From Poronia punctata (lineage: Eukaryota; Ascomycota; Sordariomycetes; Xylariales; Xylariaceae), in assembly GCA_022579005.1 (NCBI GenBank), contig MU401470.1:62001-126000 (forward strand): a stretch of 64,000 nt of DNA, written 5' to 3'. Within the stretch, counting starts at the first letter, position 1; each line of letters opens with the position of its first letter. The position numbers and the translations under genes were made by a program. The notes under the pieces were generated by a model. It had not been told where the DNA came from. It saw only the letters and a program-made list of their open reading frames with translations, and did not search any database. This document shows, in pieces, positions 58,248-64,000 of the stretch.

Positions 58248-59090
58248 TCACTCCATACCCTCCATATCCTCATCTCCCATATCATCGCCCAAGAACTCAT
58301 CCAACCCACCACCTTCACCATCCTCGTCCTCATCCTCATTTTTATTCTGTCCCTCTACACCTTCCATAGCATCGTCGTCATCATCATCATCATCCTCCTC
58401 CTCCTCTTCTTCTTCATCCTCGCCATTCAAGAGTTCACCCAACCGATCCTTCAACGTCCACGCCTGTCCATCGAGCACGAAGCGCTCATTCGGGAGCCTT
58501 ACGCCCCACTCGTTGGCAAGAATACGCGGAAGCGCCACCTTGTTCCGCTCGCGAGCCAATTCCTGCAACCACTCTTTACTCGAGCCACCGCCGCCTGCTC
58601 CACCACCGCCCGCGCCGCCGCCTCCGGCGCCCCCTCGGAACTGGTACGCCTGACGGCTCGCGATGGCGATGTTGATGGCGTTGGTGCTAACGGTCGCGTC
58701 GCCACCGCTAGGGGCGACGGGGACGGCGCCGCTCGACGCGCTGGGTTTCGCGCCCGCGTGTGTCGTGTACGGGTCGCCCGATAGGTGGAGCGCGTCGTTG
58801 AGGATGCTGGACGTGTGGCGGTAGGCAAAGTCTAGTAGGAGTAGAGGGACTCGGGCGTCGAAGGATGTTACGCCTTGCGAGGTAAGGAGGAGCTCGATTG
58901 TGCGCGCGTCGCGGGGTCGGGGCGCTTGTGTTGATGACGAGGGTGATGATGGGCCCTGGAGGGCTTGTGATGACGTCCCGGCTGTTGTTGTTGTTGTTTG
59001 TGTGTTTGGTACTGTCGTCGTGCCGGATGATGTGACTTGTGATGGCTGGGATTGGCCTGTTGATATGCCATTTGGCTGTGACGTCGCCAT
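58248..59090 (-). CDS. TAF9: Transcription initiation factor TFIID subunit 9 (TAF9)
   Basis: Single-exon gene of 280 aa. After a Ser/Thr/Gln-rich N-terminus, [45 protein letters not shown] is a clear TAF9 histone-fold domain (about residues 59-105), extended by [14 protein letters not shown] Gly-rich linker leads to [18 protein letters not shown] and [15 protein letters not shown], also seen in fungal TAF9. The tail is very acidic (runs of E and D). TAF9 pairs with TAF6 in TFIID and in SAGA, acting in the nucleus on RNA polymerase II promoters. It faces the HIS4-type gene across a divergent promoter of nearly 900 bp. Confidence 0.93.
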   Translation of the reverse strand: MATSQPNGISTGQSQPSQVTSSGTTTVPNTQTTTTTAGTSSQALQGPSSPSSSTQAPRPRDARTIELLLTSQGVTSFDARVPLLLLDFAYRHTSSILNDALHLSGDPYTTHAGAKPSASSGAVPVAPSGGDATVSTNAINIAIASRQAYQFRGGAGGGGAGGGGAGGGGSSKEWLQELARERNKVALPRILANEWGVRLPNERFVLDGQAWTLKDRLGELLNGEDEEEEEEEDDDDDDDDAMEGVEGQNKNEDEDEDGEGGGLDEFLGDDMGDEDMEGME

Positions 59091-59974
59091 GGTTGCGATG
59101 GGCGTTTATGGGCGTTGATGGGTAATGAATGGTATTGGTAAAAGCTTTCCTTGGATAAGACCGTGGTGTCGGTATATTGTACGGTTGTTTCGATTTCGAG
59201 GACTCTGCTCCAAGGGCTTTATTCGTAGTAAGTCTTCCGTATTTTTATCAATTGAGTAAGAATGGCTAGAACGCGTACTGAATCGTGATCCGGTTCGTGC
59301 TGTCCCTCTCGAGTTGGGCGGTCCCGCCTCGCGGAGGTGAAAGTATCGAGAAAAGTAGAACCAGTGCAATTGATCGAGGGAGATGAATTATAAGGAATTG
59401 CGTATGGTTAAAGTGGTCTTTCGATTTAAGTGTCCTGCTAGCTGGTAAAAGCTAATATCTAGGAGAAAGGATGGCTTTCGATAGAGAGTTTGAATTGCCA
59501 GAATGTTAGGAAAAGGTGGGCGCTTTTGGTGTTTATGCTTGACGAAATCTTGTTGTACTCGGAAAGTCCATAGCACTTTGCGCTGCTCCGTGTCGGGGTG
59601 CAACCGCGCAAGCTTGCGGCAGGATTACATAAGCAGGCTGGCAGGTTAGCTTGGTTCGTCTTCTCTCCAGGGTAAGGTCTTTGAGCATATCAAAGGTACC
59701 TAAAATTAGGTAAGTACAATTGTTGCGCGCGCCTGGCGCATGCAGAGTGGGAACATCTAGTCTAGGCGCAGGGATTTGGAGGGGTTCCATGAAACCCCAC
59801 CATCTGTGTTCGACTAGGTACACAAAAGCTAGAGGCCGATTCAGGAACTGGTGACGAGGGTTAGATCATTATACATTTAGCATAATCAATTTTTCTCTGG
59901 TCCTTTGAGTCATCAGCTTCCTATTTCCATCTGCTCATGCTTCTGTACTCGTGAGTTGCGCCAAGTTATCCGAA
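59091..59974. other. Divergent promoter region (TAF9 / HIS4)
   Basis: About 880 bp between two starts; presumably holds both promoters. No extra gene supported. Gcn4/CPC1-type TGACTCA sites were looked for; only TGAGTCATC near 59907-59915, about 60 bp before the HIS4 start, was found. Confidence 0.5.
59906..59914 (+). promoter_or_regulatory. CPC1/Gcn4-like TGAGTCA site upstream of HIS4
   Basis: TGAGTCATC occurs in the leader region of the histidine gene. TGA(C/G)TCA is the recognised site of the amino-acid-starvation regulator Gcn4/CPC1 in fungi, and histidine genes are classic targets. Its closeness to the ATG is unusual, so it may be transcribed leader. Confidence 0.45.
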
Positions 59975-62679
59975 ATGGAAACAGTACTTCCACTGCCGTT
60001 CCTCATCTCAGTGGCTGTCCCTCCCGGACTGGCTTCGAGCGAGGGTCTCAGCCGAGAAGAAGTATCATGTCTAGGATGTGTCTTTCTAGAGGCGACACCG
60101 AAGAATTTGGAGAAACTCGTCAAACTTTTGAATAAGCATAATTCCGAATTCCAGACATTTTTCGACGGAACAGCACTTGAATCTCGAGACGATATTGTTT
60201 CGCTGTTAGACCACGGCGCCCGCAAGGTTTTCCTTCAACCCGAGAGATTATCCGACTTCACCGAGTATGGAGACAGGATTGGATCCGCCGTCGCCAGTCT
60301 GAACCAGATCACTGGTCCTCAGAAGCAGGTTCTCCTCAAGAATTTCGACCAGACGAGTTCTGATATTGCCGCCTTTTTGGACTCAAGTCATATGGACAAA
60401 CTACCCCCATTATATATCAGACCGACCCCAGACACCGACTACGCCAAGTTCGTCGAAACATGTTCATCCGCGAGTGCGATTCCCATTATCCCGTCCACCA
60501 AGCTGACGACGAAGAAAGACGACGCAGATAACAAGCTTTTTATTCCCAAGTTATTCTCGACCGCGTGGAAGACTGATAGGCCGGACAAACTATTGCCCAC
60601 TGTCGTCTGTGACGAGCGAGGTATAGCACTAGGACTCGTGTACAGTAGCGAGGAGAGTGTAGCGGAATCTCTGAGAACCCAGACAGGTGTCTACCAGAGC
60701 CGTAAACGCGGTCTCTGGTACAAAGGCGCCTCTTCTGGAGACACTCAGGAGTTGGTCAGAATATCGATGGATTGCGACAACGATGCGCTGAGATTCATCG
60801 TGAAACAGACGGGCAGATTTTGCCATCTAGAGCAATTCGGCTGTTTCGGTGACCTCAAGGGTGTTGGGAAGCTCGAGCAAACACTTGTGTCAAGAAAGAA
60901 ATCGGCGCCTGAAGGCTCGTATACCAAAAGACTCTTCTCCGATGAGAAACTGTTGCGCGCAAAGATCATGGAGGAGGCCGAAGAGCTATGCGATGCGAAG
61001 ACCCCCGACGAGATTGCCTTCGAAGCGGCCGACCTAATATATTTTGCCCTGACCAAGGCTGTTGCCGCCGGTGTTAGCTTTGCCGACATCGAACGAAACC
61101 TCGACGCCAAGAGCCTGAAGGTGAAACGGAGGCCGGGTAATGCAAAGGGTGAATGGGCCAAGAAGGAAGGTATCGCCACCGATCAGGTCGAGAAGGCGAA
61201 GGAGACGGCTAAGGAGTCGACCCTACCGTTGACATCAGCCCCCGCTAGTCGGGCTCAAACGGCACCAGATTCTCGGAAGATTACGATGAGACGGGTAGAC
61301 GTCAGCAAGTCTACCCCTGATCAAGTTGCAGATGCGTTGAGACGACCGTCACAGAAGTCGGCAGAAACAATCATGGGGATTGTCACACCAATCATCAACG
61401 ACGTACGCCAAAACGGCGACAAGGCGCTCCTTTCATATACTCACAAGTTTGAGAAGGCAACTTCGTTAACTTCGCCCGTTCTCAAGGCCCCTTTCCCCCA
61501 GGAATTGATGAATTTGGCCCCGGAAACTATCGAAGCTATTGACGTGTCGTTTGAAAACATCCGAAAGTTCCATGCCGCCCAAAAGGAAGAGAAGCCACTC
61601 CAAGTTGAGACGATGCCGGGCGTTGTTTGCAGCAGATTCTCGCGTCCGATCGAAAGGGTGGGATTATACGTGCCCGGCGGCACGGCTGTTCTGCCCAGCA
61701 CGGCGCTTATGCTGGGAGTGCCTGCCATGGTGGCAGGATGCAAGAAGATTGTCCTCGCCTCTCCACCAAGGGCAGATGGAAGCATCACGCCTGAGATTGT
61801 TTATGTTGCCCACAAGGTGGGCGCCGAGAGCATTGTTCTGGCCGGTGGCGCCCAAGCGGTCGCCGCCATGGCATACGGCACGGAAAGTGTAAGCAAGGTG
61901 GACAAGATTTTGGGACCGGGCAACCAGTTCGTGACGGCGGCGAAGATGCACGTGAGTAACGATACCAATGCCGGCGTAAGCATTGACATGCCTGCCGGCC
62001 CGTCAGAAGTCTTAGTGATCGCAGACAAGGATGCCAACCCGGCCTTTGTCGCTTCCGATCTCCTTTCCCAGGCGGAGCATGGCGTAGACAGTCAGGTAGT
62101 CTGCATCGCGGTCGACCTGGACGAAGAACACCTCGGGGCGATCGAGGACGAGGTGCACAAGCAGGCTATGGCCTTGCCACGTGTGGACATTGTCAGGGGC
62201 TCCATCAACCACTCCGTCACGGTTCTCGCCAAGGATATCGACGAGGCCATGGAGATCAGCAACGACTATGCACCCGAACATTTGATCTTGCAGATCAAGG
62301 ATGCAGAAAAGGCCGTCGACAAGGTCATGAATGCTGGAAGTGTATTCATCGGACAATGGACGCCTGAAAGTGTCGGCGACTACTCAGCTGGCGTGAATCA
62401 TTCTCTACGTAAGTCATCTTCCCCTTTCCCCTGTGCATCGCGCATTTCCCCCCGGGTCTTTACGTTGCGTCCTACTAACCTGTTGCCAAAGCCACTTACG
62501 GTTACGCCAAACAATATTCGGGTGTCAACCTCGGGTCATTCGTGAAACATATCACTAGCTCGAATCTCACGGCCGAGGGCCTAAAGAATGTGGGTGGTGC
62601 CGTGATGCAACTCGCCAAGGTTGAGGAGCTTGAAGCCCATAGGCGAGCCGTCGAGATTAGATTAAGTACGCTACAGTGA
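59975..62679 (+). CDS. HIS4: Histidine biosynthesis trifunctional protein (HIS4-type: PRA-CH, PRA-PH, histidinol dehydrogenase)
   Basis: Two exons (59975-62408 and 62492-62679) give 873 aa; the intron has a CTAAC branch site. Start at METVLPLPF, first ATG after an AT-rich leader. Domain order: an N-terminal extension; phosphoribosyl-AMP cyclohydrolase (about 200-290: LGLVYSSEESVAESL, GLWYKGASSGDTQELV, GRFCHL); phosphoribosyl-ATP pyrophosphatase (about 315-410: KIMEEAEELCDA, FEAADLIYFAL); histidinol dehydrogenase (about 435-873: RVGLYVPGGTAVLPSTALM, LGPGNQFVTAAKMHV, DMPAGPSEVLVIAD, SQAEHGVDSQVV, NDYAPEHL). It thus catalyses steps 2, 3 and the two last oxidations of histidine synthesis in the cytosol. 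This fusion is typical of ascomycetes. A TGAGTCA site upstream fits general amino-acid control. Confidence 0.97.
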
Positions 62680-63482
62680 GGGTGACAACCAGAGACGTGT
62701 TAAAAAAGAAAGGGATCAAAAAGGCGAGCTGACAATCTTGGATATTAAAATGTCTACGAGTACGTTATGGACAGTAGTAAATTGGAAGTCGAAAACGACG
62801 ATAACAGTGTGTGTGGCGTTGTATACGGGAATGACGTGACCAAATTTGTCCAGCTCCTTCCCTTTCGGCACGGCACGAAAGAGAGGACAGGGCACGGCGC
62901 GATATTTATAGTAGTGGGTACCTACTTAGGCATTAAGGTACCCGCATAGCGCCTAACGATGGCAACCAATTGCTCATCGGAGATGTTTGTTTACATTTCA
63001 AAACTCAGTCTTTTGGCCTCATGTTCAAGTCCTACGATACACGTGGAGGTATCATACGTGTAGAAGATACGTGTACGCTACACAAACAAATCTACGCCGC
63101 ATCATCACATCGCGCAAAGGTATTACGGGGAAATGAGTACAAGATAGTTGAAGAAAGTAATTGACCGACTCGAGTAATGAAAGCATGCCTAATGAGATAG
63201 TACTTTGTCACAAGGAGAGAAATTCGCAAAGTGCAGACTAGAATGAATAAATTACAATCAGCCTCGCAAATAATATGATCTAGATAACTCTCGTCTTGTA
63301 TTGGTCTAATCCAAGTGCAATGCTTGCTTGCTTCCTTGCTTGCTTGCTATGGAGGGTATGTACTGTACTGTACTGTATGTGGTATCATTAATCATTACAA
63401 GTTTATTTATTTCCTCTTCCCTTCTCTTTTCTTTCGTACTGCAAAAACAAACAAAACACACTTTATTCTAATCTAATTCCTG
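62680..63482. other. Convergent intergenic region (HIS4 / GH47)
   Basis: About 800 bp with no credible gene. Contains a TACGAGTA motif (62755-62762), a GCTT microsatellite (about 63322-63349) and an ACTGT run beside it. Confidence 0.5.

Positions 63483-64000
<518 letters not shown>

Overview
The window is nuclear DNA of a filamentous ascomycete (Pezizomycotina, probably a sordariomycete). Genes carry short GT-AG introns, mostly about 50-120 bp, often with CTAAC-type branch sites. Recognisable products include a fused HIS4-type histidine enzyme, VTA1, RRP41, TIM50, TAF9, a PNG1 peptide:N-glycanase homologue, a TRI12-type MFS pump, and GH43 and GH47 glycosidases. All identifications come from reading the sequence; no database search was run.

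Layout. Positions 1-11.5 kb hold a peroxisomal (SKL-ending) enoyl-CoA hydratase-like protein, a seven-exon MFS transporter, a secreted GH43 arabinanase-like enzyme, a secreted CAP/PR-1 protein and a zinc alcohol dehydrogenase. After an assembly gap in homopolymer C/G (12.08 kb), 13.5-20.8 kb is a housekeeping block: VTA1, an HDEL-ending protein disulfide isomerase, the exosome subunit RRP41 and a 2EXR/F-box-like protein. From 21.77 to 27.82 kb lies a 6-kb, extremely AT-rich block with no intact gene. It contains direct repeats that differ almost only by C/T and G/A transitions, the signature of RIP-type hypermutation of transposons. TIM50 starts fewer than 400 bp beyond it.

Positions 30-44.6 kb are sparser and more accessory: a tiny secreted peptide, a glycine-rich ORF, a divergent pair of membrane-protein genes (one with the DUF6536 architecture), a two-exon small secreted cysteine protein and a pyridoxal-reductase-like aldo-keto reductase. 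Positions 44.6-54.7 kb are a gene desert with minisatellites, direct repeats, a second assembly gap and only fragmentary ORFs. Positions 54.7-64 kb return to core genes: PNG1, TAF9, HIS4 and the 3' part of a GH47 alpha-mannosidase running off the right edge.

The genes form no operon and no clear biosynthetic cluster. The window shows compartments: gene-dense core segments separated by a RIP-degraded transposon island and a repeat-rich desert, with secreted and membrane accessory genes near those boundaries. I did not find convincing evidence of a wholly new system. The best leads are the mutation pattern in the AT block, the divergent membrane-gene pair, unusual palindromes and repeats in the non-coding DNA, and two small secreted proteins.
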